A stretch of DNA of 64,000 nucleotides, from NCBI GenBank assembly GCA_025890175.1, contig JANPYM010000018.1, forward strand, positions 260,071 through 324,070, in the 5' to 3' direction. The notes under the pieces were generated by a model. The model was not told where the DNA came from and searched no databases. It worked only from the letters and a program-made list of their open reading frames with translations. This DNA comes from Ciborinia camelliae (Eukaryota > Ascomycota > Leotiomycetes > Helotiales > Sclerotiniaceae). The position numbers and the translations under genes were made by a program. Positions 14,101 to 26,092 of this stretch are shown here, piece by piece (within the stretch, counting starts at the first letter, position 1; every line of letters begins with the position of its first letter).

Positions 14101-15511
14101 CCCATAACCCATCACCCATCACCCATAACCCCTCACCCCCATCCCCCACCATCCTCCTCCCCCAGTTCATTTCCCCCTCACCCACCTTGCCACCTCGCCA
14201 CAACATCACCATATCACTACATCACCACCGTCCCAATCCCAAGGTCTCTCTACCAAGTACCCCCTCACACCACTTCACACCTTACCTCACCACAATCCCA
14301 GATCCCTGATCCCTTCAGCGTGTACAAGATCATCATTTCAAGCCGTGTTTTTATCCAATCCGAACCATTCCACACCCTCACTACAGGATCAACATGCGAT
14401 ATGGGCCCACCTTCATCATCAACCCCTATTATATTTCATTCCATCGGTTCACTAATCATCCATCCGTCCATACATACCTACCTACCTACCTACATACAAA
14501 CAAACAAACATGCAAGCATACAAAACACATATACCGATCAACCCCCACGAATCAAAATTATCCAAACATCCCCCAACTTCCCACCCCCAAGAACCATGGA
14601 TTTATTCCCTCACACCTCATCAAAAACCCAACATCCATCCATCCCACACACCCGTAGATCCCCAACCATCCAGCCAGCCTCCATCCAAAACGCACGAAAA
14701 ATTCTTCACACATGAACACGACGACCCAACCGGCCAACCCGCATCAGCTTCCGCGCCTCGCCTGCACTCAATCGCTGCACTTGCACATGTTTCGAAGAGA
14801 AGACAACCTAAATACGTGACCACATTGGGGAAACGAGATAAAAAGAAAAGAGATATACTATCTACCCAACGAACCAAGACCCCAAGAGTTAACATGCAGC
14901 GCAAAACAAAGCAAAGCAAAGCAAAGCAAAGCAGGGTCCTTTGATCCAAAAGTTCCCGTCCAGATATTTTCCCTCCTGCGCTCGCAAACTCGGCCGTTTT
15001 TATGGCTGGCTATCGATGCACCAGACAACCCGGTCGACCTCATCTATCTATCTATCTACCTGGTGTACCAAGACGAGCAAGGTATATCGTGTACCCCTCC
15101 GCCAGCCTCTTGACGATTTCATTTCGCCCGATCTCGGTGTATTTTTCGATAGAAATATGCACGGAAGGTACAGGGGAAAGGTTCCGGAGAGAGAAGGGGG
15201 CGCGGCGGGGGGTATCGTAGGTACGTAATTGTGAATATCTTGATCCGAGTAAAGTATTTTGAAGTAGAGTAAAGTCAAGTGACTGAATGAATGTCGTGAA
15301 AAGAAATAAACCACATAAGCTACTGGAAAATGATATCTGTTGATTATTATATGCATTTATGGTTGGTAGATACCTATTCATTGATCGTAACTCATCTATC
15401 ATTAACGTGATCTCTTGCTTTTAGCTGTCACTCCTCCCATTTCCCAATCCTATCCCCTTCATGTGATCCCCTGGTCTTTATACCATACCAGGTGTTCTCC
15501 AGATCAATCAC
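8106..15511. other. Gene desert of simple sequence
   Basis: About 7.4 kb without a supportable gene. Open frames of up to 147 codons exist but are rich in Tyr-Ile-His-Thr or Pro-Ser-His and follow microsatellites. Repeats seen include GTATGTAT tracts (8890-8960), CTAGGTAG repeats (11705-11742), AGTATCC x4 (12905-12940), TCATCTGA/TCATCTCA units (12965-13012) and AAAGC repeats (14904-14932). The part just right of 8105 holds the otubain 5' leader and promoter. The left end of this stretch could hold non-coding transcripts, but nothing in the sequence shows it. Confidence 0.65.
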
Positions 15512-17105
15512 TCAGCCAAAAGTCTTCTTATATTTCGAAGCCATCTGAAGTTTTCCTCCCCTCTGTCCACTAAATCTCAAATGAACCCTATCCCCAATGC
15601 CCGGATATCCTCCCATTAAGCCTGCATCCTTATCCACATCACCAATCTGATTGACATCCGACATCCTAAAGCCCTCACTCTCCTTGAAAATAGTCTCATA
15701 CAGGGAGCCGATAGCCGTAGTCCATTCTTGCATTGCCTTAAGACGTTCCGCATCACTATTATCCTCAATCTCAACCGTGCCATCTTGTTGGTTGATTTTC
15801 CCCTTGACTTTCTTGTCGACTATTAAGAACCCTAAAATATCTTGAACTTCCGAGACTGGGATCTTGAGCGCTTTGCCGATGAAGTCGAGTTTGAAGCGGG
15901 TGTACGGAGCAATTAATTTGACTACTGCTTTGGTTCTCATGTTTCGAGTTACTTCGTCGATGTTTTCACGGATAAAGGAATCTGACATGAGATCTTTGTT
16001 GGTCTTGAGGACGTCTTCATATCTGTGAATGTCATCTCTTTGGTATGCATCAACGAGGTCGGTCATTGCGGCGATCCGAGGATCATTCTTGTATGGTTTG
16101 GTTTCCTGAGATTCGAAAGGGTTGATATCGGATTTCATCAACATGGTTGTCAAAACAAGATACTTGAGGACTTGGATTCGTTGCAAGGATCCAGCTTCAT
16201 CATAATCTTTGAACGATTGGAAGAAATCACTTTGCGCATCTTTCCAATTCTCCTCAGTCATATGCATCTTCCCACCACATTCTCGAATGATGCCCATAAT
16301 CCTTGGATGTGGTACGGCTGATTTAACCTTCAGAGCTCGTTCGTATAAACGCTTCAACTGCTTGTTATTTTTCGTCTCGGAATGCATTTGAATCTCGCAG
16401 GCGTAGATTTCCAAAGAGTAGGTGCCCTTGCTTGGGTCATCTGTACCATCTTCTAGCTCGCATGCCTTACGAAGCTCTCGTAACTTCTTTGTTGTTGCAG
16501 CGTAGTCCTTGCGGTCGAGGCAGAGTTTCGCCAGCTTGATATTGGTTTTCAACCACAATCTTTCGTTGTTGGTATTCTGAAACGATTGTAGAGTGAAGGA
16601 ATAGAATTCCTCCATACATTTCCTAGCTGAATCATCTTCGGATCCTTTCTCGATAAAGTCGAGCATGTTATTGATGGACTTTTCCGAGTAGTTTCGAGTT
16701 ACTGCGGATTTGACATAGGTAAGAAGTTCGCGATAATGCTCGACAGCCTGGAAGATCATTAGATATGACAAGTCAAAACAAATGAATAATCTACCTTATC
16801 ATATAGACCAAGTTTAAACTGCAACTTTATTGCTTGCTTTAAACCCTTAAATCCCCAATCACCTTTCTCTTGCTCGAGAGCTGGAATTCCTAGAAATTCG
16901 TCGATGGCGCCTTCAGGATCCGTAGATTTCATCTGTTTGGCATTGTAGTATTTGTTTTCGATATCAACATCGGCATCTTCCTCGTCATCATTTTCTTCGT
17001 ATTCGAAATCGTAACTACCATGATTAGCTATCTGTTGAAAGTCTGGTAAAGTTTCACATACTCCTCCTGGTCGGAATCTTGCATGAAATCATCATCGTCA
17101 GACAT
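15512..17105 (-). CDS. CSN2: COP9 signalosome subunit 2
   Basis: Subunit of the COP9 signalosome, which removes NEDD8 from cullin-RING ubiquitin ligases; CSN2 is the subunit that contacts the cullin. Three exons: 17062-17105, 16795-17014 and 15512-16747, giving 499 aa, normal for fungal CSN2. The N-terminus is the family signature: an acidic MSDDDDFMQDSDQE start, a further acidic stretch, then IENKYYNAKQMK. TPR-like helical repeats fill the middle, and a PCI winged-helix domain lies near residues 330-425 (FIGKALKIPVSEVQDILGFL). Intron 1 (47 nt) and intron 2 (47 nt) have GT-AG ends. It diverges from CWC25 with 426 bp between start codons, so the two probably share a bidirectional promoter. Confidence 0.95.
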
Positions 17106-17531
17106 ATTTGCGATTTTCGGGTTTATGGATGATAAAATGGAGATTTTGGTAAGTTGTAAATAGTTTCTCGAGGTTCAGTGGTGACGGGGTGGTAGATAGA
17201 AATGAATATCAAAAGTGAGGGTGAAGGTCTAATAAGGCTGTAGAGTACTAGGTACCTAGGTCGTTTGCCTGGAGCTGTCCAGCCTTGTATGATTGGCTAC
17301 TCGCTTAGCGTCATTTTCGTAATTCTAAAGCTTCCGCCTTGCGACATCTTGTATTTCATCAACAACAAATACTTAATGAACTCTGCACAATTTTTCATCA
17401 CGAGTTGTTTCCTAAATCATTTGAACCTGTCATTCTAGTTCAAACCCAATATTTACCGTGTGGAAAATATACCTTCTGCGCCCACGGTTTACCTTACATC
17501 AGCTCTACAATAACGTCAAACAACCTTCAAA
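17106..17531. promoter_or_regulatory. Shared divergent promoter of CSN2 and CWC25
   Basis: The 426 bp between two divergent start codons must hold both promoters and both 5' leaders. No classical TATA box is evident. A CCTAGG-containing motif (TAGGTACCTAGG) lies near 17250-17263, as in many other intergenic parts of the window. Confidence 0.5.
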
Positions 17532-18947
17532 ATGGGTGGCGATCTCAACTTGAAGAAGTCATGGCATCCCCATTTGATGAAGAATCAGACGCGGGTGTGG
17601 GAGGAAGAAAAGAAAGCACTCGAAGAAAGAAGACGTACGGAACAGAGAATCAAGGAGCTTAAGGAAGAACGGGCGAAGGAAGAAATCCAAAACAAACTCG
17701 AAGCCGCCGGATCGAGAAAGCGGGTTGATCGTGTCGACTGGATGTACCAAGGCCCATCAAGTGGTCAAGCTGGAACCACCGAAGAGATGGAAGGTTATCT
17801 CCTTGGAAAGAGACGCATCGATGGGTTAATCAAAGGCACAGAGCACAAAAATCTCGAGAAGCAAGCTTCTGAGGCTAGTTTCATGGCCCTACAAAATGCG
17901 AATACTCTTCGGGACACAGCAGCTAAGGTTCGTGAAGATCCCATGCTTGCTATCAAAAGACAGGAGCAGGCTGCTTACGAGGCTATGATGAATGATCCAA
18001 TCAAACGACGGAAATTACTTGAATTGGCTGGGCAGGACACCAAAGAGATTAAACCGAAAAAGGAAAGAAAGCATCGACATCATCATAGACATCGCGACGA
18101 AGATGACGAAGAACGAAGACGAAAGCGTAGGAGGGACGAAAGTCTGCATGGTCGAGAGGAGGATCGCAGCCGCAAGCGCCGCAGAAGTGGTGATGATTAC
18201 GATGATGAGACAGATCGCAGAAGTCGCAAATCCGAATACCGCCGACGTTCAAATTCATACTCGAGATCTCGTTCTCCTGCGGAGAGAAGAGATAGTTTTG
18301 GAAGATCACGAAAACCAAGATCAGTATCACCAGATAGCAGAGAAAGGGGAAGACCAGGCAGGGAAAGAGACTACGATCGACGAAGGCCAATATCACCAGA
18401 CGAGCGTCCGAATGGCAGGTCACTTACAGACCACGATAAGAGACAGAGGAGGAGGAATAGCTCATCTCCTGAATCCCGCTCCCCTACTCCAGAACGACGA
18501 CCAAGATCACCCGACAGGAGAAAATCTTACCCAGTAGATAGAGAGGATAGAAGGAATGGTTACGACAGGAGGAATACCGAGAACAGATACGATGATAGGC
18601 GCAATGGAAATGGCTATGGCAGACGAGATGATAGGAGGCCACAAGGTGGATTTCAGAAGCAGAATGGTCCCTCGGAAGAAGAAAAGGAGGCCGAGCGACA
18701 AAAGAAATTGGCCGCTATGCAACAAGATGCGTCAAATCTGGACATTGATCGTGAGAAAAGACTCAAGGCTTTGGCGGAACAAGACAAGGCGGCTCGTGAA
18801 GCTGAGGACAAAGCACGAAGCAAGTCATCCAAATACTCAGATAAGGGCGATTTTGTCAATGGTCTCAACCGCACAGCAGGAAATATGAACCTTGCGGATC
18901 GAATTGGGCGTCGTGCAGGACAAGGATTCATTAAGGATGAAGAATGA
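17532..18947 (+). CDS. CWC25: Pre-mRNA-splicing factor Cwc25
   Basis: Spliceosomal protein of the Cwc25/Cwf25 family, which joins the activated spliceosome at the first catalytic step, in the nucleus. Single exon, 471 aa. The N-terminal CBF1-interacting-corepressor-like segment (residues 4-45) begins [18 protein letters not shown] and continues as a highly charged helix. The Cwc25 core follows (VDWMYQGP near residues 72-80, then [10 protein letters not shown] near 93-102). From about residue 175 to 400 it is an Arg/Ser/Asp-rich region with RS, RR and ERR repeats, typical of splicing proteins. The protein ends with a conserved-looking short tail ([14 protein letters not shown]). The ATG at 17532 is right, as the family signature begins immediately after it. 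Confidence 0.95.
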   Translation: MGGDLNLKKSWHPHLMKNQTRVWEEEKKALEERRRTEQRIKELKEERAKEEIQNKLEAAGSRKRVDRVDWMYQGPSSGQAGTTEEMEGYLLGKRRIDGLIKGTEHKNLEKQASEASFMALQNANTLRDTAAKVREDPMLAIKRQEQAAYEAMMNDPIKRRKLLELAGQDTKEIKPKKERKHRHHHRHRDEDDEERRRKRRRDESLHGREEDRSRKRRRSGDDYDDETDRRSRKSEYRRRSNSYSRSRSPAERRDSFGRSRKPRSVSPDSRERGRPGRERDYDRRRPISPDERPNGRSLTDHDKRQRRRNSSSPESRSPTPERRPRSPDRRKSYPVDREDRRNGYDRRNTENRYDDRRNGNGYGRRDDRRPQGGFQKQNGPSEEEKEAERQKKLAAMQQDASNLDIDREKRLKALAEQDKAAREAEDKARSKSSKYSDKGDFVNGLNRTAGNMNLADRIGRRAGQGFIKDEE

Positions 18948-20705
18948 TTATGTTTATGTTGAAGATAATGGAGGTGTGTTATTCCTCGATACCCTATGTA
19001 TATCAGATTGCATGGTTTCCGTTCTTGGTAGGATCTTGATGACTTGTTGGCATACTTTTATCGCACAAGATTGCAAATAAGGCAATCAAAACAAATTTCC
19101 GATTTGAATTGTTCGAATACTGTCCAGTGTCCACTGTCCACCGAGTTCACCGAGTCCGCTCAGTCCACTCACCACGTTGATGCTCCACAATATGAACAAC
19201 ACAAACTCATTTATGGCTCGCAACTCTGGAGTCTGGACTTATTAATAAATGGACTGCCACTCCGTGCCACAAATTTCCTCGTTTTCAAGGATTCCCCTAC
19301 CATGCGACGACGATCCTCCGTCATCCGCCTCGTTCATTTCCTCGAGTAGTTAAATTTTAGTTGGACTGTTGGACTTTTTTAAGCCACAAAATAATATCAA
19401 CCATGATTCCCGGATTTCAGCCACAGTTTGTTGAAGTTTGTATACCTACCTACCTACTCATCGGTAAGGTATACGGTAATAATAATAAGTACCTAGTACG
19501 TAGGTACTTAACTCCATAGTATGGCATATAAGTTAGAGATGAGCCTATGTACTACTTACTGCCTGCCAATTCTTTACCTTTTTTGTGACTTGGAAAACAT
19601 TCATATAAACATTCATAGCAGATCTTCACCATAGTACCCACCCCCTCGTTCAAGTTTCAAGATTGAATCGAGAACATCAATATATGTACAGTACTTCATA
19701 CCTAATGTCCGCATGGTCCGTAGGTAACTGAGGACATACCTGACTATACAACTTATTAATTTGGCCCATCATGAGTGGCCGCTCAATATATCAGCCACCG
19801 TGTCCGAATAAATGCAAACGAGGAAAAAGAAAGAAGAAAAGAAGGACGGGTCTTCACGCTTGAAGAATACTCGAAGGAACCCGGATTTAAATTTCCCGAT
19901 TTTATTTTATCATCATCTGATTTAGGATCTCTCATAAAACGTTTTGGTTATATTGGGCACGACTACCTTCCTCCCTGGGATAATTCTTGAATCTGGTGTA
20001 TGCTATGGAGTACTTAAACCAAACGATGGAGTAGGTAACCTTGGAACATGACGGATGCCCAGGTTCTTAATCAAATTGTATCTCCCGCCTCACCTCACTG
20101 ATGAGTCCTCAGTCCTCACCTCTCTCATCACAAGCATTGATTGATTGATTAATAATATCACATAAGAATTCCTTACGCTCAAACAAAAAATTACATACAT
20201 ACCAACATATTATTAGGTATTATTATTATTGTTATTATTATTACCATTCGCTTCCCTTACTTCTATAATCCATAACTTCAGTATTCACTCTTTTCTTCCA
20301 TCCCATCTCTTCAAATGATTGACTGATTCTTGACTGATTGATTGATTGATAACTGTAAAAATTCATTCATTGCATGATTGCATCCAAGTATTTCAGACTG
20401 TACCTGTACCTAGCATAGCATTGGATTGGATACTCTGATACTCCAATTTACCCTAGTCGCTCTTTGGCCTGGCCCCCCCTCGGACCACCAGTCGATCTCA
20501 ATCCTTGAATCATTCATCCATCCTCCATCCTCCACCCTCCACCCTCCTTCACTCATTCATCATTCATCCTTCATCCTCCATCCATCCATTCCGTCACCAT
20601 TCGACGATCTGACAACATCCCTCCGACGAAATATACTGTCCAATACCGGTATTCCTTCACCCACACCTCAGATTTAACATACATCCATACATATAACCAT
20701 CCAAT
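18948..20705. other. Intergenic region, no gene supported
   Basis: Holds the CWC25 3' region and the RHO3 promoter. An ATG-started frame at 19775-19990 (71 aa) has ordinary composition but no family I recognise, no splice context and no neighbour support; I do not call it. ATTATT microsatellites lie near 20210-20245 and CATCCTCCATC repeats near 20515-20590. Confidence 0.6.
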
Positions 20706-21807
20706 ATGCCGTGCGGACTCGGAGGTTCAAAAACTACCCAGAGGAAATTGGTCTTGCTGTACGTTATATGTTTCATGTTGTTTTACTTGACTTTCATTGA
20801 AAAGTCATTTCAGCCCTATCTTTTTCTTTTGGGGTTGAGGAAAGGGGGTAGAGGAAAAGCTGGGGGGGTTCGTCATATTGCAGAACGATTTGATCATATG
20901 GATAAGATTATGCGATGGAGTCAAGTCGCATTGGAGGCGCAGTGATGGAAATGATAGATTTGACTTGGATTGCGATTGCGATTGCCATTGCCATTATGTT
21001 GCTACAGGTTATTGGGGAATTGATTATGATGGGAATGAATAGATTGCTAACCATATTTTTCATGAAATAGAGGGGATGGTGCTTGTGGAAAAACGAGTTT
21101 ACTTAATGTTTTCACGAGAGGGTAGGTTTTTGATCCATATGATGTTGAATCTGTGAGGGAATGAGGGACGCAGCTGATGTTGGAACTCAAGATATTTCCC
21201 AACGGTCTATGAACCTACGGTCTTTGAAAATTATGTTCATGGTATGTCGCTGATTCTTTATTCCTCGTACTCCTTTTATCCCCCTCTCATTACTTCCGCG
21301 GGATCCTGGCTCACACCTGCGCGCAATTTAGATATCTTTGTCGATGGTACACATATCGAACTCTCCCTGTGGGATACGGCCGGTCAAGAAGAATTCGATC
21401 GATTACGCTCGCTATCTTACGATGACACGCACGCAATAATGCTCTGTTTCTCAGTCGACTCGAAAGATTCCCTCGAAAATGTCGAGTCCAAATGGGTGGG
21501 CGAAATCGCCGAGAATTGCCAAGGCGTCAAACTCGTCTTGGTCGCGCTAAAATGCGATTTGAGAGAACAAGGCGCAGATGATGAAGCGGCCGAGGGAACA
21601 GAGGGTGGAGAGCAAAGGGAAAAGAAACCAATGATTGATTATAATCAGGGACTCGAGGTGGCGAGGAGAATTGGTGCGCTGAGATATTTGGAATGTTCGG
21701 CGATGAGGAATAGGGGGGTCAATGAGGCATTTACGGAGGCGGCTAGGGTCGCGTTGAGTGTCAAACCGAATGGTGGGGATGGGGATGGGAAGTGTGATGT
21801 TATGTAG
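20706..21807 (+). CDS. RHO3: Rho-family small GTPase Rho3
   Basis: Small GTPase controlling polarised growth, exocytosis and actin at the hyphal tip. Four exons: 20706-20758, 21071-21121, 21192-21241 and 21332-21807, giving 209 aa. The N-terminus MPCGLGGSKTTQRKLVLLG is typical of filamentous-fungal Rho3. The P-loop GDGACGKTS is at residues 19-27, followed by the effector loop YFPTVYEPTVFENYVHD and switch II WDTAGQEEFDRLR. The base-recognition motif is ALKCDLRE rather than TKxD, a variant found in Rho proteins, and the ECSA motif follows. A charged insert precedes the last helices. The C-terminal CDVM is a CAAX box for prenylation and membrane anchoring. The long first intron (312 nt) splits the codon before the P-loop; the small second and third exons are easy to miss. 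Confidence 0.94.
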
Positions 21808-22767
21808 TTGGGTGTATAAAGTGTGAGAGGGTTGGTCTTTTTTTTGGGATGGGGATTCGACTTACTTTTTTTGCCCTCTGTTTCTGGGAAGGCAGGCGTT
21901 GGAGGCTCGAGCGTGAAATCTCTTGTGATTTGCGCATACGTGGTACATATACTTTTTTCATGGGAGTAGAGGGAGACTTTCGAATGGGGGGGGTTTTTTT
22001 AGGAGGGTATCTTTCACACCCAATATCCCGATGGATTTTCACTGGGGGGGTGGCATCAAATACACATCCCGCTTCTCTTTGTCACTTACTTGCCTTCTTT
22101 CCTCCCCACAGCACTTTCTTGCGGGGAGGGAGAAGTTGTCCACACTCGACTTATGAACATATAACTTCCGTTCCGATTCTTGGTTTCTTCTCTTCTTTTC
22201 TTGTCTTTTCTTGCCTTTTTTCTTCTTACCTTTTCTTACCTTTTTTTCTTCTCTTTCTTTCTTCGTTTGGAGAGATCTATCTATAGTGTGCAATAGAGAA
22301 AAGTGATGATATGATATCAGGAAAGGGGGATTGGGAGGGGGATGGGGAGGGGGGATGGGGGAGGGGAGGGGGAGGGGGAGGGGGATGTAGATGTAGATGT
22401 AGATGTAGATGAATGAGGCGGGATTCGGGAATGGAGGATTATGGGATTATGGGATGGCATGGGCGGGGTTGAAGAATTTGGATGGGATGGATGGCATGGA
22501 TGGGTTGGATGGGTGGGATTTAGGATATATGTATGTATGGTTGGTTGGTTGGTTGGTTGGTTGCTGAGAGCAAAAAATCATTGGATGGGATGGGATGGGA
22601 TGGGATGGGATGGGATGGATGGATAAGATAGGATTCTTTGTATTGTTAGATTAATTTATACCTAGTACTCATACTCATACTCATACTTCCCTTTTTTTTG
22701 TGTGTCAAAGATTATGAGAATTCTTTTTTTAGGGGAGGGAAGGGAGGGGGGAGGGAAGGAGGGGGCT
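21808..22767. other. Intergenic, G-rich repeats
   Basis: Contains the RHO3 3' region and, on the other strand, what follows the aquaglyceroporin. A very G-rich stretch at 22321-22389 (runs of GGGGA/GGGGGA) passes into GATGTA repeats. GGTT repeats are near 22544-22562 and GGGAT repeats at 22585-22622. No gene is visible. Confidence 0.65.
22321..22389 (+). repeat. G-run repeat with quadruplex potential
   Basis: More than eight runs of three to six G separated by one or two bases on the plus strand, so many overlapping G-quadruplex arrangements are possible. It lies downstream of both convergent neighbours RHO3 and the aquaglyceroporin locus. Confidence 0.7.
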
Positions 22768-24439
22768 TTATTTTGATGAGGTGGGGTGGGGTGAGGTGTG
22801 GTGTGGTGTGGTGAGGTGTGGTGTGAGGATTTGATTTGATGTGATGCTGATTCCCCCTCCGGTCAACGCCCCCGTCATCGTCGCGCCCCACGCTCCATAC
22901 ATCCACCACGCATCCGAGACGGTGAAGACATCGCCGCCATAGCCGACGGCGGCCGTGGCCATGCGCGGACCCAGGTCGCGGGCGGGGTTCAGACAGGCCC
23001 CCGTGGGGTATCCGAATGCCATGGTGAGCACCGTGACGACGAGGCCGACGATGAGCGCGTGCATACCGGCGCTCGGGGGGCATTGGAGTCGTCTCCGAGC
23101 GCAAGAATGGTGCAGGCGAGGATGCCGGTGGCGGCGAATTCGGTGAAGAAACTGGAGGCGGGGCCGGCGAATGATGCGGGTTGCGTGTAGAAGGATGTGC
23201 CGGTGCCTCCGTCGAGTAGATTGACCGCGTGCCCATTGGAGAGTCTCCCGCCCGTGGAGTTGTACGCGGCGATTGCTTCTTGGTAGATGCCGTATGCGAT
23301 GAGTCCGGCGAGGAATCCGCCGAGTATTTGCGCGAGCATGTAGATGCAGGCTTTGCGCGTGGGAAAGCCGCGGTATACACATCCTGAAGTATCCACCGAG
23401 GTTTGAACCGCAAGATTGGTGGCTATACCAATGACCACTGCGATCATTGTCTGCGGGTTTGTTGGACGTGAAGAATTATGTGGGATGAATGATTACTTAC
23501 AGCTAAACATTCAGCTAATGGCTCGCGGAATTTGTATCGAATCGATGCCCAGGAATTGTGGTTGTCTTTCTCTTCCTGGATATATTGCTCCGCTTCTTCA
23601 CTACTTAGTGTCCATTCATCGTCTCCCATCTTATCCCCCCTCTCCAAATCGAGTTCATAATCATTCTCATTATTTTTAAAGGCCTCGCTTTGCATGGTAG
23701 CATGTTGAGCAAGCGTTGACACTGATGCATGTTCTTCAACAGCTGGAAGTCTAGTCGGGTTCTGCTCGCCTAAGTCCCCTCCATCGTCATCCTGGGGAGA
23801 CCTCCAATCATCCATAGGATCATCCCTCTCGGCTATCGGGGTACCATGATGGTCCAATATCATGTTCTCCGAATCCTGCCTATGAGATCTGTAACTTCTT
23901 CTCCTCCCTCGCTCTGGTTGCTGATGTCCATAACCGCGATCCTCTTCATTTCTTCCCAGGCGATTGGATTTCTTTTTCGGGTCCCCTTTTTTCTAAGCGT
24001 CAATCATCCCAACTTGTGGTATGGCCTCTGAATCTCCGGGTTCTTGATTTTCTGCTTGCTTATTCTCTACCACGCTATTCTTTCCTCTTCTCATTCCTGG
24101 CCTCACTACTCGCGGTAGTGGCTTCGCTAACCCCCATACTGGAGTGTCCTTTGGCTTCTGGTAATTTGGATTGAAGTCGTAATATTCTTTATCGACATAA
24201 TGAGGTTCGTGTTGGGGACCTCCATTGTTACCAGCTAGAGAATACTGCGGTCGATATCCAGGTGGTGCAGTATTTGTACGTTGCCGTGCTCCCGCATGAG
24301 GTCGTGCATTCGGTGGTTGTGATCTTTTGGAGCCGTGAACTTGAGCATTCGGACGATTTGTTCTTTGTGTATTAACGCTTCCGTCTCTGAATGATCGAGC
24401 TGGAGTGTTTTCTTGCTCTCTCTCGTGATGTTCCGCCAT
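22768..24439 (-). pseudogene. Yfl054-type aquaglyceroporin, disrupted
   Basis: Plasma-membrane channel family for glycerol and water, here apparently broken. Three exons are readable: 24071-24439, 23501-23992 and 22768-23450. The long cytosolic N-terminus has the family's LAKPLPRVVRPGMRRG segment; the membrane part begins WASIRYKFREPLAECLATM. Lesion 1: after NLAVQTS the sequence goes straight to VYRGFPTRKACIYMLAQ, so roughly 45 residues carrying helix 2, loop B and the first NPA box are absent from the DNA. Lesion 2: a run of six G at 23075-23080 (plus strand), where seven would keep frame; upstream reads ALGDDSNAP and downstream, in another frame, GMHALIVGLVVTVL and CLNPARDLGPR (second NPA box). 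The C-terminal tail after the last helix is translated from a GGTGTG microsatellite. The 78-nt first intron (23993-24070) is phase 0 and contains the only stop of that frame. A sequencing error could explain lesion 2 but not lesion 1. Confidence 0.8.
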
Positions 24440-26092
24440 GGGAATCCCCAATCACAATTGATGACGATGTTGCCTTTTTTAACTCACAATATTGGAGGGA
24501 ATGGAATAATTCTTTACAGATGTATGAAATGCACTTACAAGACGTTTTCTTCTTACCTTGCGTAGTCTCATATATAACATTACGAGTATATGGAAGGCAA
24601 TTCTTGATTGAAAAATCGTCATTATTGTAACGATTGAGGGGAATTCTGTAGGTACGATTGATATCTAGGTATCTAGAGAAAGGTGAGGAAGTTACGCGTT
24701 AAACGATCTCGAAATGCCATGCTTTAATGTATTGACGTGGATTATTCGGAGCTGTTGGTCCTTGTTTTGAAAGATTTTTGTGGTTCTGGTGGTTTTCTGG
24801 TTGGTTGGCTGGTTGTTTTTTGGTTCATCATTCATGGCGATTCCTGTAAAGATATCGGGAGGATTTAACCTTCCACTCTCCATTCCCATCTCCATCTCCA
24901 TCTCCATCTCCATCTCCATACTAAAAATGGCATAAAATGCCATAGCAAAGGAATGATATATCGACGAGTAGGAAAAGAAAGTCGATTATCCAAAAAGAGA
25001 AAACCAAGAGAAGCTGGAGCTTGTTTTGCTTTCTTGCTTTCCTTTTGATGGTCCAATGAATTTCCTTTTAAAAACTTCAATTCACGTGATATCGGACTGA
25101 TTCGGCTGATGGGGGTGAAGTTACTCCTACCTAGAATCTCCATAATGTCTCCATTCCAATTCCCGATGTCCTTCTCATACTTAATTCCTTGATCGTCGAG
25201 CAATAAGTTGAATTGAGTATACAGTATCTAGATACAAATTACAATACCCCATTGGTCAATACGAGCGATTGATCAGTCGGCCACCCCTTCCACGAATCCC
25301 GTCCCCTCCCCGTTGACCAAGTTTTCTAAATCAATATTCCATGTTATTATATGAGGATAACCTATTTCTTCTTTGGATATGATCGACCTTCAACTAAGAC
25401 ACTTTCGTTCATGCTCTTAGATCCTTTTCCATCTCTTTTTGGCAATTCCATCTCACCCTCTAATATTCCCCACAAACTGATAAACCGATGACATTTAAAG
25501 TGGACTTGGAAGAGATTGTCCAACTGGTCTTGATATTTTCGAGTACATTGGGTTTTGAAATCCTCCATTCATTGGAGTTTGAACTACCGAGACTTTCACG
25601 ATGGCAAGTATGCCTGCCTCACTCTCCGCAATCTTATGACATATAAAGTGGATTTAAAATCTAACACATCGGACATCAAACTCCTGCACCCTATCTAGAA
25701 GGGCAAGCATTCCGGGTCTGCAGGGGGCTTTGTTTCATTTCTCCTCGATAGTAGACTGAGCTTCAATCATAAAGATTATCGAAGGGTTGGGTATCAACAA
25801 TGTACAAACATGTCGTCTCGACCAAAACAAGAGCTTCCTAAGGTGTTTGCAGAACAAAAATCATAAGAAACAGCAGTCACTGTTTTTGAACCTTCAAAAA
25901 CAAACATGAGATCGAGGAATCTAGTAATCTGTTAGACCGTTAATTTCTTCCAGTTCAACTCCTCGGCCACCCCCTTTGTTATTCCCACGTTGTTTCACCC
26001 AATACTCCTATTCTACATAGTTTTTAGAAACCCTTGAAACTGATGGTCCCAATTCTCCGAATTTTTAATCCACCCGATGATCTCAAGCAATC
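24440..26092. other. Intergenic, no gene supported
   Basis: Left part is the promoter side of the aquaglyceroporin locus. A CTCCAT hexamer array lies at about 24890-24919. The minus-strand frame 24865-25203 only translates this array into Trp-Arg repeats. A 68-codon frame at 25362-25568 (minus) has no recognisable features. The right part (about 25900-26092) may hold decayed downstream pieces of the AMP-binding relic, since a GTAAGA donor-like site follows it. Confidence 0.55.

Noticed and set aside
24865..25203. 112-codon minus-strand ORF ending in Trp-Arg repeats
   Set aside because: The C-terminal half is a translation of the CTCCAT array and the rest resembles no family.
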